Positions 7,786 to 17,081 of a DNA stretch of 64,000 nucleotides are shown in pieces. Made by a program: the position numbers and the translations under genes. The notes below the pieces were generated by a model. The model saw nothing but the letters and a program-made list of their open reading frames with translations, did not search any database and was not told where the DNA came from. How positions within the stretch are numbered: position 1 is the first letter of the stretch; each line of letters begins with the position of its first letter. Source of the DNA: Marinobacter profundi (GTDB lineage Bacteria; Pseudomonadota; Gammaproteobacteria; Pseudomonadales; Oleiphilaceae); contig NZ_KZ319369.1 of the NCBI RefSeq assembly GCF_002744715.1, forward strand, positions 372,001-436,000. Direction: 5' to 3'.

Positions 7786-8109
7786 TCAGCGGTCGAGTAA
7801 CTTGCCAACGAGAACACCCGCCAGGAACATGAGCAAGATTGTGAGGAACGGCCGCTCCTCTATCTTGTGCTCAATCTCGTTAACCGCCTTTTCTCCGGTA
7901 TCCCTGGCCCGGTTGATTGCGTCGTTGCCGGTTTTCCTGACCTGGTCAAACGCCTCACGACTCTCCCGGCGAATTTCGTCCCGGAGGTTGCTGATATTGC
8001 TTTTCTGACTCTCGGTTACGGAACGTGTCAGATTGGCCAGATCCTCCCGAAGCTGCTTCAGATCCTGCTGAAGTTGTCGGTATTCTTCCTGGCTGGATTT
8101 CGTTTCCAT
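7786..8109 (-). CDS. DUF883 family protein, ElaB/YqjD-like
   Basis: A 107-residue protein with a long coiled-coil region (residues 5-80, heptads of Leu, Ile and charged residues) and a C-terminal membrane helix FLTILLMFLAGVLVGKLL, the DUF883 layout. In Escherichia coli, YqjD, ElaB and YgaM are tail-anchored inner-membrane proteins that bind ribosomes in stationary phase. The gene is the first of a two-gene unit with the YqjE-like protein. Confidence 0.85.
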   Translation of the reverse strand: METKSSQEEYRQLQQDLKQLREDLANLTRSVTESQKSNISNLRDEIRRESREAFDQVRKTGNDAINRARDTGEKAVNEIEHKIEERPFLTILLMFLAGVLVGKLLDR

Positions 8110-8313
8110 TTTCCATCTCCTGTACCAATGAACTTACCGCTTGATCGGCGAACGGGGGCTCATGACACCCAATCGAGCATCTCCAATTTTCCTTGAAGGG
8201 TGTCTTTCAACCATGGCAGCCGAACTCCGGATTCGCAACTTTCAGGCGTGTATGTGGAAGGACGGTAACCGGGCGTTCATCCGGGGGGCGCTCAGGGCTG
8301 CACAAAATGCCTT

Positions 8314-9609
8314 TCAAGGGATAGGCATCGGTCGTTTCCAGGGATGAAACAGTGCCAGCCACAGATACTTCAGGTACCAGGTAGCAAACGGGTAGTTCCC
8401 CCGGTCCTTTGGCGCCAGCAGCTTGATGAGATCAAAATGATTGGTGAGGGCCTCACTCGGCGGCTGCACAAAAACCGGCCTGCCGCCGATGTGAGACATG
8501 ATGGACCTGGCCACGTGGGCATAGGCCCAGGGCGTCGAGGTGTTGGTGTCGAGTACGCCAGGTGCCAGCAGGAAGAGGTTGGGAGCGTCTGCGGAAAGGA
8601 AGCGTGAGTAGCAGCGGCTGCTTATCTCATTGAGGTTCCTTGCCTTGTTGATTGCTTCCAGGCCGAGGAAGCTGAAGTCGACGCTATACCCGGTACCCCA
8701 GAGCAGCAGATCGGTTTCCAGTTCGTCGCCGCTTGAGAGTGTGATGGTGTTGCCGCGCAGTGAGCGCACTTCGCCGTGATGGCGCTCAATCCGGGCAAAG
8801 TTTTTGATCATGCCCGGCCTACCCGGGATGAGTTGGTCGCGACGGATGTCGAAGTCGCCCTCCGGCATTATCTCGCTGATACCCGCTTTTGCATACCTCG
8901 CCCGCAGGTCCTTGTTGGTCAGCCGATGGACCATGTTTGCGGGCAACCCGAGCATCTGGTACCTGGCCAGGATCCGCATGTCGATGCCAAGGTGTTTGAC
9001 CTGGCGCGTTGGTCGCATCCACTTGGTAGAGCGATAGATCCACGCTACGCTGCGCGCGCCGTGGGCGAAGCAGAGGTCCAGAAGATCGTACGCAGACGCG
9101 CCACCTCCCACTACGGTGAGGCGCTTGTCTCGCACTTCTCCGGGATCGCGCAAGGCGGAGGAATGGTATTCAGTGATTGAGGAACCCGTCCGTTCGACGT
9201 GCGGGACGACGGGGTGATTGTGGCCACCAGTGGCGGCGATGAGCCATTTTGCTTCATGGGTTTTGGTATCGGTAGTCAGGCGCCAGCCTTTCTCGCACCG
9301 CCGGGCGCTGGTCACGGGCGCATTCAGGAGGATATGGGGAGACAGCTCAAATCGTTCGGCCCAGGCTTCGATATTGCCCAGAATGTTGGTCTGATCCTCT
9401 CCGCCGAGCGGAAGATTGCCAAGCGTCCAGTCCTCTTTGCGGAACTGGATGTCTTGCCAGGATGGGAGGTCGCGCCATAGGCCTCCGATGCGATCACTGC
9501 GCTCCAGCAACAACGCATTCAGCCCGGCGTCTTTGGCATACTTCAGGCAGATGATGCCGCCAATGCCCCCGCCGACGATAACCAGATCGAGGCCTTCATC
9601 GGTGTTCAT
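8314..9609 (-). CDS. Flavin-containing monooxygenase-like oxidoreductase
   Basis: A 431-residue FAD/NAD(P)H enzyme. The N-terminal FAD-binding motif is VIVGGGIGGI, with LLERSDRIGG following; a second nucleotide-binding motif VVGGGASAYD sits mid-protein for NADPH, and LLWGTGYSVDF matches the C-terminal FMO motif. ATG 9609 has AGGAGC 6 bases upstream and begins just before the Rossmann fold; an in-frame ATG at 9675 lacks this. It may be a flavin monooxygenase acting on N, S or ketone groups, or a related oxidoreductase. It is transcribed divergently from another flavoprotein gene, with a 233-base shared control region. Confidence 0.8.
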   Translation of the reverse strand: MNTDEGLDLVIVGGGIGGIICLKYAKDAGLNALLLERSDRIGGLWRDLPSWQDIQFRKEDWTLGNLPLGGEDQTNILGNIEAWAERFELSPHILLNAPVTSARRCEKGWRLTTDTKTHEAKWLIAATGGHNHPVVPHVERTGSSITEYHSSALRDPGEVRDKRLTVVGGGASAYDLLDLCFAHGARSVAWIYRSTKWMRPTRQVKHLGIDMRILARYQMLGLPANMVHRLTNKDLRARYAKAGISEIMPEGDFDIRRDQLIPGRPGMIKNFARIERHHGEVRSLRGNTITLSSGDELETDLLLWGTGYSVDFSFLGLEAINKARNLNEISSRCYSRFLSADAPNLFLLAPGVLDTNTSTPWAYAHVARSIMSHIGGRPVFVQPPSEALTNHFDLIKLLAPKDRGNYPFATWYLKYLWLALFHPWKRPMPIP

Positions 9610-9842
9610 TGGGTGCTCCTGCAAATGCGGTGGCATCCCGAAGAGGGCAGGGGGTGATCGACGCATTGCGGTCAATTCTTAACCTACACCCTCCTGACGC
9701 CCGGCGCCAACATTCCCTGTTTTCCGGACTAAATCCGACTAACAGTGCCGCCATAGTCCTCAAACAGTCTAATAACTGGCTGGTGTTCCCGCTGAAAGGG
9801 CGCAGGATGGTGAGTGGAGCCTTTCGGGGCAAGGAGATGGTT

Positions 9843-11228
9843 ATGACCAGGTTACAGCAAGGAAAGATTGACACCTTCCGAGGGCGGTTCGGTGGCGCTG
9901 TGTTTGAGCCGGGCGACGCCGGGTACGACGGGGCCCGTCAGATCTGGAACGCGATGATTGACCGGAAGCCGGCGTTGATTGCCCAGTGCCAGTCGCCGGA
10001 GGATGTGGTGGCGGCGGTCAACTTTGGACGTGATCAGGCAATGCTGGTTTCGGTCAAGGGCGGTGGACACAACATCGCGGGCAACGCAGTGTGTGATGAC
10101 GGTCTGATGATCGATCTGTCGCAAATGAAGGACGTTGAGATCGATGTTGCGAAACAGCGTGCCTTCGTAGGGCCCGGATGCACGCTGGCGGATTTTGACG
10201 CGGCTGCCCAGATGCATGGATTGGCGACGCCACTTGGTATCAATTCCACAACCGGTGTCGCGGGCCTGACGCTGGGCGGCGGGTTTGGTTGGCTCAGCCG
10301 CAAGTATGGCATGACTGTGGATAACCTGATTTCCGCCGACATGGTGACCGCCGATGGGCACCAGACTCGCGCCAGTGCCACCGAGAATCCGGACCTGTTC
10401 TGGGGTACCCGGGGCGGCGGCGGTAACTTCGGCATTGTTACCCGGTTTGAATTTCAGCTGCACCACGTGGGACCAGAGTTATTGAGTGGGCTGATAGTGT
10501 TCCCGTTTGCCCAGGCCCGATCGGTGGTGACCCGGTTTGCGCGGTTCACCGAAACCATGCCCGATGAACTTAACATATGGCTGGTGATTCGCCACGCGCC
10601 ACCCTTGCCCTTCCTGCCTGAGTCGGTTCATGGCGAGCCGATTGTCGCCCTCGCTATCTGCTATGCCGGGGACCCGGAAGAGGGTGAACAACTGATCGCA
10701 CCGCTGCGCTCATTTGGCGACGCGCACGGCGAGCATGTCGGTGTTCAGCCTTACGCAGATTGGCAGCAGGCCTTTGACCCACTGCTGGCGGACGGTGCGC
10801 GGAATTATTGGAAGTCCCACAACTTTGTGACGCTGACCGACGATGTTGTCCGGGTAGCGCTGGAATATGGGGGCAAGCTGCCATCGCCTCACTGTGAGAT
10901 CTTTATTGCCTCACTCGGCGGCCAGACCGGCCGGGTGCCGCACGACGCCATGGCCTATTCCAGTCGTGATGCAAACTATGTGATGAACGTGCATGGCCGC
11001 TGGGAAACGCCCGGGGAAGATGAGCATTGCCGGCAGTGGGCCCGCGCCTTCTTTGAGGCCGCCAGGCCTTATGCCAGCGGAGGCGCTTACATCAACTTTC
11101 TGTCCCATGATGAGACCGACCGGGTCGAATTTGCCTATGGAGCGGCCTACCCGCGGCTGGTGGAGGTCAAGCAGAAGTATGATCCGGAGAACCTGTTCCG
11201 GGTGAATCAGAATATCCGGCCCCGTTAG
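9843..11228 (+). CDS. FAD-binding oxidoreductase, berberine-bridge type
   Basis: A 461-residue PCMH-type FAD oxidase. The FAD-linking region KGGGHNIAGN places the probable 8-alpha-histidyl residue at His76; the second site TTGVAGLTLGGGFGW has no Cys, so a single covalent bond is expected rather than the double one of some homologues. The C-terminal BBE segment ends DPENLFRVNQNI. The start chosen is ATG 9843 with AAGGAG 6 bases upstream. Family substrates are sugars, alkaloids and phenolics; here unknown. Divergent from the flavin monooxygenase gene, suggesting a shared oxidative step. Confidence 0.85.
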   Translation: MTRLQQGKIDTFRGRFGGAVFEPGDAGYDGARQIWNAMIDRKPALIAQCQSPEDVVAAVNFGRDQAMLVSVKGGGHNIAGNAVCDDGLMIDLSQMKDVEIDVAKQRAFVGPGCTLADFDAAAQMHGLATPLGINSTTGVAGLTLGGGFGWLSRKYGMTVDNLISADMVTADGHQTRASATENPDLFWGTRGGGGNFGIVTRFEFQLHHVGPELLSGLIVFPFAQARSVVTRFARFTETMPDELNIWLVIRHAPPLPFLPESVHGEPIVALAICYAGDPEEGEQLIAPLRSFGDAHGEHVGVQPYADWQQAFDPLLADGARNYWKSHNFVTLTDDVVRVALEYGGKLPSPHCEIFIASLGGQTGRVPHDAMAYSSRDANYVMNVHGRWETPGEDEHCRQWARAFFEAARPYASGGAYINFLSHDETDRVEFAYGAAYPRLVEVKQKYDPENLFRVNQNIRPR

Positions 11229-11245
11229 CGGGCTTTGCTGGGCCG

Positions 11246-12208
11246 CTAAAGCAATCCCGTTCGGATCATGTCGAACGTGTCCAGAACCCGCGCCACAAAT
11301 TGGTCTTTCGGGCGAAAGCTGCTTTGGGTGCTGAGGGATACGTCCCGTTGCAGGTGATCCAGTAACTTGTGCAGGCGCCGGCGATGTAAGCCGACCGCCG
11401 CCTGCACGGGATCGAAAATCACCCCGGACAAGGCCGCGAACGCCGCCAATGCGGCCATCACAGCGACCATGACACTGGCCGTTGTTGCCAGCGACGGCTC
11501 CGGTGGAAAGACGCTGTAGTACCAGCCGCCGATGGTTTCACCCAGGATAAAGTCCCTGGCGGCCAGGGTCTTTGCGAGCATGGACGCGAGTACCACCCCC
11601 AGCCCGATACCTCCCGGGGTAAACTTCTGGAAGGCAAAGGCACCGAGTACCGTGCAGGTAATACTGTTGGTGATATCGGCCGATGCCGTCCGGGTCACCC
11701 GGTACTGGCTGAGTGTTTCCGCAATCAGCGGCTCGATCAGCCGGCCAAACCGCTGGTGATCGACCGGCTCGCAGCTATGGCGCGCATAGACCGCCTCCAG
11801 TGCCTCAACCAGGTAGCGCTCCAGCAGCGGCCCCTCCTGGCCATTGTTTAACAGGTCCACCAGAATCAGGTGCGAGATGTGCTGTTGTACCCGGGTGGTA
11901 AAACCGGCGGGAACACGGCTTGCCAAATCGTGCAGCCATTTCAGGCCCGCTCGTTTGGAGGCCAGGAGTTTCACGAGGGATGCCAGAGCGTACACCGGCG
12001 CCCAAAGCAGATTAATGGGCGCCCGCAACATGTCCCATCCCAGCGCTATCCGGTTGGTTGCGATGGCACCGGGATAATGGAAATGGCGGTCAATAAAGGC
12101 CGGTATCCGCGCCCGGCAGTCGTCAAAGTAGCGTGCAATGCCCGAGCGGATGGCCTGCTCTATCTCAAGTTCGGAGACGTTGGGCTCGGGCGAGGTGGCA
12201 GTGGGCAT
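11246..12208 (-). CDS. DUF6635-like membrane-associated protein
   Basis: About 320 residues from ATG 12208; the frame continues upstream to a TTG at 12331, but those residues look non-coding and neither start has a strong ribosome binding site. Hydrophobic segments occur near the middle (ITCTVLGAFAFQKF, GIGLGVVLASMLAKTLA) and C-terminal third (SVMVAVMAALAAFAALSGVIF). The pattern resembles the DUF6635 family, function unknown. Its 3' end converges on the berberine-bridge-type gene 17 bases away. Confidence 0.6.
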   Translation of the reverse strand: MPTATSPEPNVSELEIEQAIRSGIARYFDDCRARIPAFIDRHFHYPGAIATNRIALGWDMLRAPINLLWAPVYALASLVKLLASKRAGLKWLHDLASRVPAGFTTRVQQHISHLILVDLLNNGQEGPLLERYLVEALEAVYARHSCEPVDHQRFGRLIEPLIAETLSQYRVTRTASADITNSITCTVLGAFAFQKFTPGGIGLGVVLASMLAKTLAARDFILGETIGGWYYSVFPPEPSLATTASVMVAVMAALAAFAALSGVIFDPVQAAVGLHRRRLHKLLDHLQRDVSLSTQSSFRPKDQFVARVLDTFDMIRTGLL

Positions 12209-12352
12209 AGTGGCAGGCGTGTCGGCAGGCAAGTGAGTGTCTGTGGCATTAAAGCGCAATTGAGAAAACCGTGACAGGTTTGTTTTTAACAGCTGACTAT
12301 TACGATTGGTAGAACTATCTGACAGCCGCAAGCAGTTCGGAGCCTGTCATCT

Positions 12353-12922
12353 TCAAGGGCGAGACTCAACGTCCACAACCTGTCCGTTTCTCAGGGTGAC
12401 TACCTGCCGAAACTGGTTGTTGGAGAAGTCATACAGCCACTCCTGAATCAGTACCGGTTGCAGGGTTTGCCAGCTTTCCCAGCGTTTGCGAAGCGGGGGT
12501 GCCTGCCACTCCAGGCGTTTGGAGATCGGTTCTCCACAACGGGCGATCAGCTCGTATTCGGTTTTGATAAGCCTCAGCATGTTGGGGGTACAGCGGGGGG
12601 AATCGCCGGCATGGAATCCGTATCCCAGGGTGTCAACCCGGGCGAGCTTGCCATTGCGAAAGATCAACCGCTGCATGAAGCGCTGGGGGCCGTGGTTGTA
12701 GTACCAGTGCGCTTCGGTCTGCACCACACCCAGGCCGGGCACCGTCGCACTGGGGTATTCCGCAACATAATCCGGTGGCCCGCAGCGTTCCTCCACCTCG
12801 ATGGGCCAGGCACCGTTGCTGACCAGCGAGCTGCCGCAGCGAAGTTCGCCGTGGCTGGTCTGGGCAAGGGCGACGAGGGCGGCGAACGTCAACAGGGCCA
12901 GTAGTGGCTTGAGGTTATTCAT
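12353..12922 (-). CDS. Secreted DUF2845 protein
   Basis: A 189-residue protein with a signal peptide (LKPLLALLTFAALVALAQTSHG). The mature part has two copies of a short unit around a CG-P motif, RCGSSLVSNG-type and ARCGEPISKR, and paired cysteines typical of DUF2845. The repeats resemble small beta domains of the periplasm. ATG 12922 fits the signal peptide best; the frame extends 12 codons further. Function unknown. Confidence 0.8.
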   Translation of the reverse strand: MNNLKPLLALLTFAALVALAQTSHGELRCGSSLVSNGAWPIEVEERCGPPDYVAEYPSATVPGLGVVQTEAHWYYNHGPQRFMQRLIFRNGKLARVDTLGYGFHAGDSPRCTPNMLRLIKTEYELIARCGEPISKRLEWQAPPLRKRWESWQTLQPVLIQEWLYDFSNNQFRQVVTLRNGQVVDVESRP

Positions 12923-13053
12923 GCTGTGACTTTGCGCTGGTTTGGTGTTTCGATGCAATACTACGTCTTTATCTGAACAGCGGACTGATAGGGTGCTGAA
13001 TGTGCCCGTTGCGGGATTGGGGGGAGAGGTTGGTTTATGGCAGGTGAAACTGC

Positions 13054-13398
13054 ATGAAGAACATATCGTCAGAACAAGGTCTAGCGGACATGCTGCAATC
13101 CAACGCCGCCGTGTTGCTGTTGTTCGGCGGCCCGCACTGCGGTGTCTGCCAAACCATCAAGCCGCAACTTGAAAAGCTTGCCGCCGATGAGTTCCCCGGG
13201 CTGGTCACCGCCTACATCGACTGCCAGGATACCGCCGGCGCCGTGTGCGCAGCGCGGGGCATTTTTTCGTTGCCGGTGGTGCAGCTCTGGTTCGAAGGAC
13301 AGCGCTTTGCGGAGTTTGTCCGGGTGTTTTCGCTGGGCGAGGTCCGGAATGCGATAGAGCGGCCTTATCGTGCGTTGTGCCTTATGAGACCGGGATAA
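13054..13398 (+). CDS. Thioredoxin-family protein with CGVC motif
   Basis: A 114-residue single thioredoxin domain without signal peptide. The active site GGPHCGVCQTIKP is at about residues 26-38; CGVC differs from the CGPC of housekeeping thioredoxins. The cis-Pro loop is FSLPVVQLW, and two more Cys lie in YIDCQDTAGAVCAARG. It is probably a cytosolic thiol-disulfide protein of specialised role. A remnant of its paralogue persists at 2314-2436. It sits 39 bases upstream of the cold-shock/DUF1294 gene. Confidence 0.85.
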   Translation: MKNISSEQGLADMLQSNAAVLLLFGGPHCGVCQTIKPQLEKLAADEFPGLVTAYIDCQDTAGAVCAARGIFSLPVVQLWFEGQRFAEFVRVFSLGEVRNAIERPYRALCLMRPG

Positions 13399-13437
13399 AG
13401 CGTGTGCACGGTATAAGGCCCTGAAGGGAGAGACTCA

Positions 13438-14079
13438 GTGAACCAGAAAGGGGTACTTACCACATGGAACGACGCCAAGGGCTTCGGCTTCATCACTCCG
13501 GAGGGTGGTGGTGAGCGGGTTTTTGCTCACATCAGAAGTTTTGCGGGGCGTGGGCGCCCGGTTTCCAATCGCAAGGTGGTTTACAGAGTCGTCAGGGACG
13601 ATCAGGGCCGGCCCAGGGCAGGGGGTTTCCAATACGCGGGAGCTGCCCGAATCGGCGCCAACGTGGCGCCAGGGGTATGGGTAGCCGGGACTTTTGTGCT
13701 GGGGTTTTTCGCCATTCTGGCCGGCCTGTTGTATCTACATTATCTGCCAGTCTCCATTCTGGCCGCCTACGGTGTGGTGAGTCTGTTGTTGTTTGTGATG
13801 TACTGGATTGATAAACGGGCTGCGCAGCGGGGTGCGCAACGCACAGCTGAGAAGACGCTGCATATCTTTGAGCTCTGCTGTGGCTGGCCGGGTGCTTTGT
13901 TGGCGCAGCAAATCTTCCGGCATAAAACCCGGAAGGGAAGCTATCAGTTTGTCTTCTGGCTGGCGGTTCTGGCCAATCTCGGCGCACTCGGGTGGTTACT
14001 GGTTGCTCCCGGGGCCATAAGTTGGCGGCAACAATTGGGCTTTGATTTGTCGACGTTGATACAGCCGCTTATCTGGTGA
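13438..14079 (+). CDS. Cold-shock domain fused to DUF1294 membrane domain
   Basis: A 213-residue two-domain protein. Residues 1-65 are a cold-shock domain with RNP1 (KGFGFI) and an RNP2-like RVFAHI; residues 75-205 carry four membrane helices and the DUF1294 signature (YWIDKRAAQ, LCCGWPGALLAQ, RHKTRKGSYQFVFW). The start is GTG 13438, preceded by AAGGGAGAG. The architecture is widespread in proteobacteria; it tethers a nucleic-acid-binding domain to the inner membrane, but its role is not known. Confidence 0.88.
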   Translation: MNQKGVLTTWNDAKGFGFITPEGGGERVFAHIRSFAGRGRPVSNRKVVYRVVRDDQGRPRAGGFQYAGAARIGANVAPGVWVAGTFVLGFFAILAGLLYLHYLPVSILAAYGVVSLLLFVMYWIDKRAAQRGAQRTAEKTLHIFELCCGWPGALLAQQIFRHKTRKGSYQFVFWLAVLANLGALGWLLVAPGAISWRQQLGFDLSTLIQPLIW

Positions 14080-14123
14080 AGGCAAATGCGCTTTTTGATG
14101 TACCAACGTCGTGTTTTCAGTTG

Positions 14124-15017
14124 CTAACTTCGATTACGGTCCGTCGCGGTCTTGCGTTTAAGGCCTTTGAGAATCTCGGGCACCTTGAAGGGCAGCAGTG
14201 TCCTGGCCGCTTTTAGAAGGTTGATAACAACATTCATCCGCTTGTACCAGAGTACGCGGCGAATCTTCTGCTGCATGGGGCGGTAGCCTTCCAGATACAG
14301 CTCGTCCACACGGTCGGCGTTGTTGGTGAGGCTGTAACTGCTTAAATCCAGTGGCACCACGATGTCTGCGTTTTTCAGTTGCTTGCGGGTGTTAAAATCG
14401 ATCCCGATGTTGATGGCGTTGCTGATCACATCAAACGTGTCCTGCGGTTTCGGGTAGCGGCTGACATGGCTCAAATCAATGGCCACCGTAATACCCGCGC
14501 CCATTTTCGCCAACGGCGAAATCGGGACATTTTCCACCAGCCCGCCGTCGACCAAGGTCCGGTCACCTATCTCCACCGGTACAAACAGGCCGGGCACCGC
14601 CATGGACGCGCAGACGGCATCCGCCAGATTGCCTTCCCGGAAGATCAGCTGCTCGCCGGTTTCGATATCCGTTGCGCAAATGGCCAGGGGAATGAGGGCG
14701 TCTTCGATCCGGCAATCCCCCAGATCCCGATGGATCATCTCCCGAATGGCATTGGTACTGAAAAGGCCACCCCGCTCCAGGGTGAAGTTAATAATCTTCG
14801 ACAGATTCAGCGTGGAGCAAATGGACAGTATGGATTCTGCCGGGCGGCCGAAGGCGTGGTAGCTGGCGACCAGTGCCCCTACGCTGGTACCCGAAATGCA
14901 ATGAATCCGGATTTGCTCTTCCTCGAAGGCTTTCAAAACGCCAATGTGAGCAATACCCTTGGCGGCACCGCCCCCAAGCGCCAGACCGATGCGGGTGTTA
15001 AACGGATTGAGTTTCAT
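14124..15017 (-). CDS. Patatin-like phospholipase, RssA-type
   Basis: A 297-residue cytosolic patatin domain. The oxyanion-hole loop is GGGAAKG (residues 15-21), the nucleophile is Ser45 in GTSVG, and the catalytic Asp157 is in VDGGLVENVP, so the Ser-Asp dyad is complete. Size and motifs match RssA-type acyl hydrolases of bacteria, which are presumed to act on phospholipids or lysophospholipids. It stands alone, convergent with the cold-shock/DUF1294 gene. Confidence 0.88.
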   Translation of the reverse strand: MKLNPFNTRIGLALGGGAAKGIAHIGVLKAFEEEQIRIHCISGTSVGALVASYHAFGRPAESILSICSTLNLSKIINFTLERGGLFSTNAIREMIHRDLGDCRIEDALIPLAICATDIETGEQLIFREGNLADAVCASMAVPGLFVPVEIGDRTLVDGGLVENVPISPLAKMGAGITVAIDLSHVSRYPKPQDTFDVISNAINIGIDFNTRKQLKNADIVVPLDLSSYSLTNNADRVDELYLEGYRPMQQKIRRVLWYKRMNVVINLLKAARTLLPFKVPEILKGLKRKTATDRNRS

Positions 15018-15200
15018 GCCGGGGGCCTGCTGTTGTGACGGATGGTGTTATGGTGGAAAAGTCCGGAATGGATTTTAACAGACCAGACTTACCTCGCTCT
15101 CGCATTATTCACAATTGAAGCGGGGCCGGATTTCCGTTACATCTACACCTTCGCTTACGGCGAAGGCCGTCCTCTTAACCGATAGATCAGGAGCTCGACA

Positions 15201-15656
15201 ATGTCGGAATCATCACTCAAGGACCAACTGGGCAGCGCGGTGAAAGACGCGATGCGAAACAAGGATAAAATCCGGCTTGTTACCCTGCGTATGGCTCAGG
15301 CGGCTATCAAACAGATCGAGATCGATGAGCGCCGAGAGCTGAGTGACGAAGACGTTCTTAAGGTGTTGGATAAAATGCTCAAACAACGCCGCGACGCTGC
15401 CAGTCAATACGATGAGGCCGGCCGCGGCGAGCTGGGCGACAAGGAGCGGGCGGAGATGGCGATTATCGAAGAGTTCATGCCCGCTGCCCTGAGCGAAGAC
15501 GACCTGGACAGCCTGATCCGGATGGCGATCAGTGCAACTGGTGCCCAGGGCATGCAGGACATGGGGCGTGTCATGAACGAGTTGCGCCCCCAGGTACTGG
15601 GGCGGGTCGACATGGGCCATCTCAGCAAGAAGGTACGGGCTGCGTTGGCGGGTTAG
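15201..15656 (+). CDS. GatB/YqeY domain protein
   Basis: A 151-residue, all-helical YqeY protein with the conserved VTLRMAQAAIKQIEIDERRELSDE-type N-terminal helices and the C-terminal MGRVMNELRPQVLGRVDMG segment, related to the tail domain of GatB that contacts tRNA. Its length and motifs are standard. Role is unclear, with proposed links to tRNA-dependent amidotransferase. AGGAG lies 7 bases before ATG. Often it neighbours rpsU and dnaG, which are absent here. Confidence 0.9.
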   Translation: MSESSLKDQLGSAVKDAMRNKDKIRLVTLRMAQAAIKQIEIDERRELSDEDVLKVLDKMLKQRRDAASQYDEAGRGELGDKERAEMAIIEEFMPAALSEDDLDSLIRMAISATGAQGMQDMGRVMNELRPQVLGRVDMGHLSKKVRAALAG

Positions 15657-15728
15657 TGGCAGCCCCTGCACCGCGGTGATTCGCGATAAACCGCTCGCGC
15701 CCGGACCATGGCGGCAGTAACGGTCGAA

Positions 15729-15932
15729 CTACTTCCTGAAAAACAGGAGGAAAGCACCCGCCGCTGAGGCCGCAGCGCCACCTATCAGATACCACATGGT
15801 CTCATCCGTAAAGCGGCCGGTGACCGTCTCGATCACCTGGTTGCCCACGGACTGTGTTGATTGGTAGCCGAAATAGAGTAGGGCAAGCCCCACCACCAGC
15901 AGAATGACACCGATCAGTTTTGAGCTTCCCAT
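15729..15932 (-). CDS. DUF3185 small membrane protein
   Basis: A 67-residue protein with two helices (LIGVILLVVGLALLYFGYQ and WYLIGGAAASAAGAFLLFF) separated by a polar loop VIETVTGRFTDET, which is the DUF3185 signature. Inner-membrane location is clear; function unknown. Confidence 0.85.
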   Translation of the reverse strand: MGSSKLIGVILLVVGLALLYFGYQSTQSVGNQVIETVTGRFTDETMWYLIGGAAASAAGAFLLFFRK

Positions 15933-16020
15933 TGTTTTCTCCCTGTGAGGTTTGCGGTTAGTTTCATTCCAACGGTGAGTACCCTATAAGGGGCAAATAC
16001 CCGAGATCCATGAGGTGAGT

Positions 16021-16986
16021 ATGAACACAGGTCCGTGGCACGAGCAAGCAGTGACGCTGATCCATCAGGCAGTGCTGGCGCCATCCAGTCATAACACCCA
16101 GCCGTGGCGCTTCCGCATCTCGACCTCCACCATCGACCTGTACGCCGACCGAACGCGAGCCTTGCCCGTCAACGATCCGGCGGATCGTGAGCTGACAATA
16201 AGCTGTGGCTGTGCGTTGTTCAACCTGTGCGTCGGCGCGGCCGGCATCGGCCTTCTCGCACAGGTTCAGCTGCTGCCAGCTCCGCATGAACCGGATTGGT
16301 TGGCCCGGGTAGCTTTTACCGGTGGGCCGGAGGATGCCGGCGTGGATGCCTCGCTTGCCCGGTTCATCCCGATGCGGCGAACCTATCGCAAGCGCTTTGC
16401 GCCACGTGAGGTTGATGCAGCTGTTCTAGCTGAAATGATCGACGCGGCGAGGTCTGAAAGCACGTGGCTGCTACCGCTGGTTACCCCGGAGGCACGGCAG
16501 CAAGCGGCGAGCCTGGTCGCCGAAGGCGATGCCGCGCAATGGACCGATGTAAGCTGGCGGCATGAACTTGCAGCCTGGATGCACCCGCCTCGCCGTGGTG
16601 ACGGCTTGACTGTATCAGCGTTGATGGGACCAGTGGTGCGGGCAGTGGTTCGTGCTTTCGACTTGGGAGGCAGTGTTGGTGCGAAGGATAGCGACCTCGC
16701 AGAGGCATCACCTCTGCTGCTCGTGCTCGGGACGGAGCACGACGATCCAGCCACTTGGCTGGCAGCCGGACAGGCGCTGCAGCGCGTCCTGCTGACGGCG
16801 TGCAAGCACGGCTTGCAGGCCTCCTATCTCAATCAGCCGGTGCAGGTGGCGCCGTTGCGGTCCAAGCTGCGAAACCTCATTGGCGTTGGATTCCCGCAGA
16901 TCTTTCTGCGAATAGGGTATCCGGCAAGCGAGATTGCCCCGGCACCCCGCCGCGAGGTCGCCGCGGTGATCGATACCGCCGTATGA
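16021..16986 (+). CDS. Nitroreductase-like FMN protein (Acg-type)
   Basis: A 321-residue protein built of two nitroreductase-like halves. The N-terminal LAPSSHNTQPWRFRI is the FMN-phosphate-binding region typical of the Acg family, followed by RTRALPVNDPADRELTISCG, and a second region with RRTYRKRF. The C-terminal half has ASYLNQPVQV and RIGYP. Acg-type proteins (Mycobacterium Rv2032) bind FMN but often lack classical nitroreductase activity. GAGGTG lies just before ATG 16021; a GTG at 16015 is an alternative. Monocistronic. Confidence 0.8.
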   Translation: MNTGPWHEQAVTLIHQAVLAPSSHNTQPWRFRISTSTIDLYADRTRALPVNDPADRELTISCGCALFNLCVGAAGIGLLAQVQLLPAPHEPDWLARVAFTGGPEDAGVDASLARFIPMRRTYRKRFAPREVDAAVLAEMIDAARSESTWLLPLVTPEARQQAASLVAEGDAAQWTDVSWRHELAAWMHPPRRGDGLTVSALMGPVVRAVVRAFDLGGSVGAKDSDLAEASPLLLVLGTEHDDPATWLAAGQALQRVLLTACKHGLQASYLNQPVQVAPLRSKLRNLIGVGFPQIFLRIGYPASEIAPAPRREVAAVIDTAV

Positions 16987-17081
16987 CTTGGTCAGAGGCA
17001 GGTGGCTTGAGCATTGCCGCGGTCACAATATGAGCGGGGAAGGTTGGCGAAAGTCTCCCGGCCTGGGTACCTGATAGAGTT

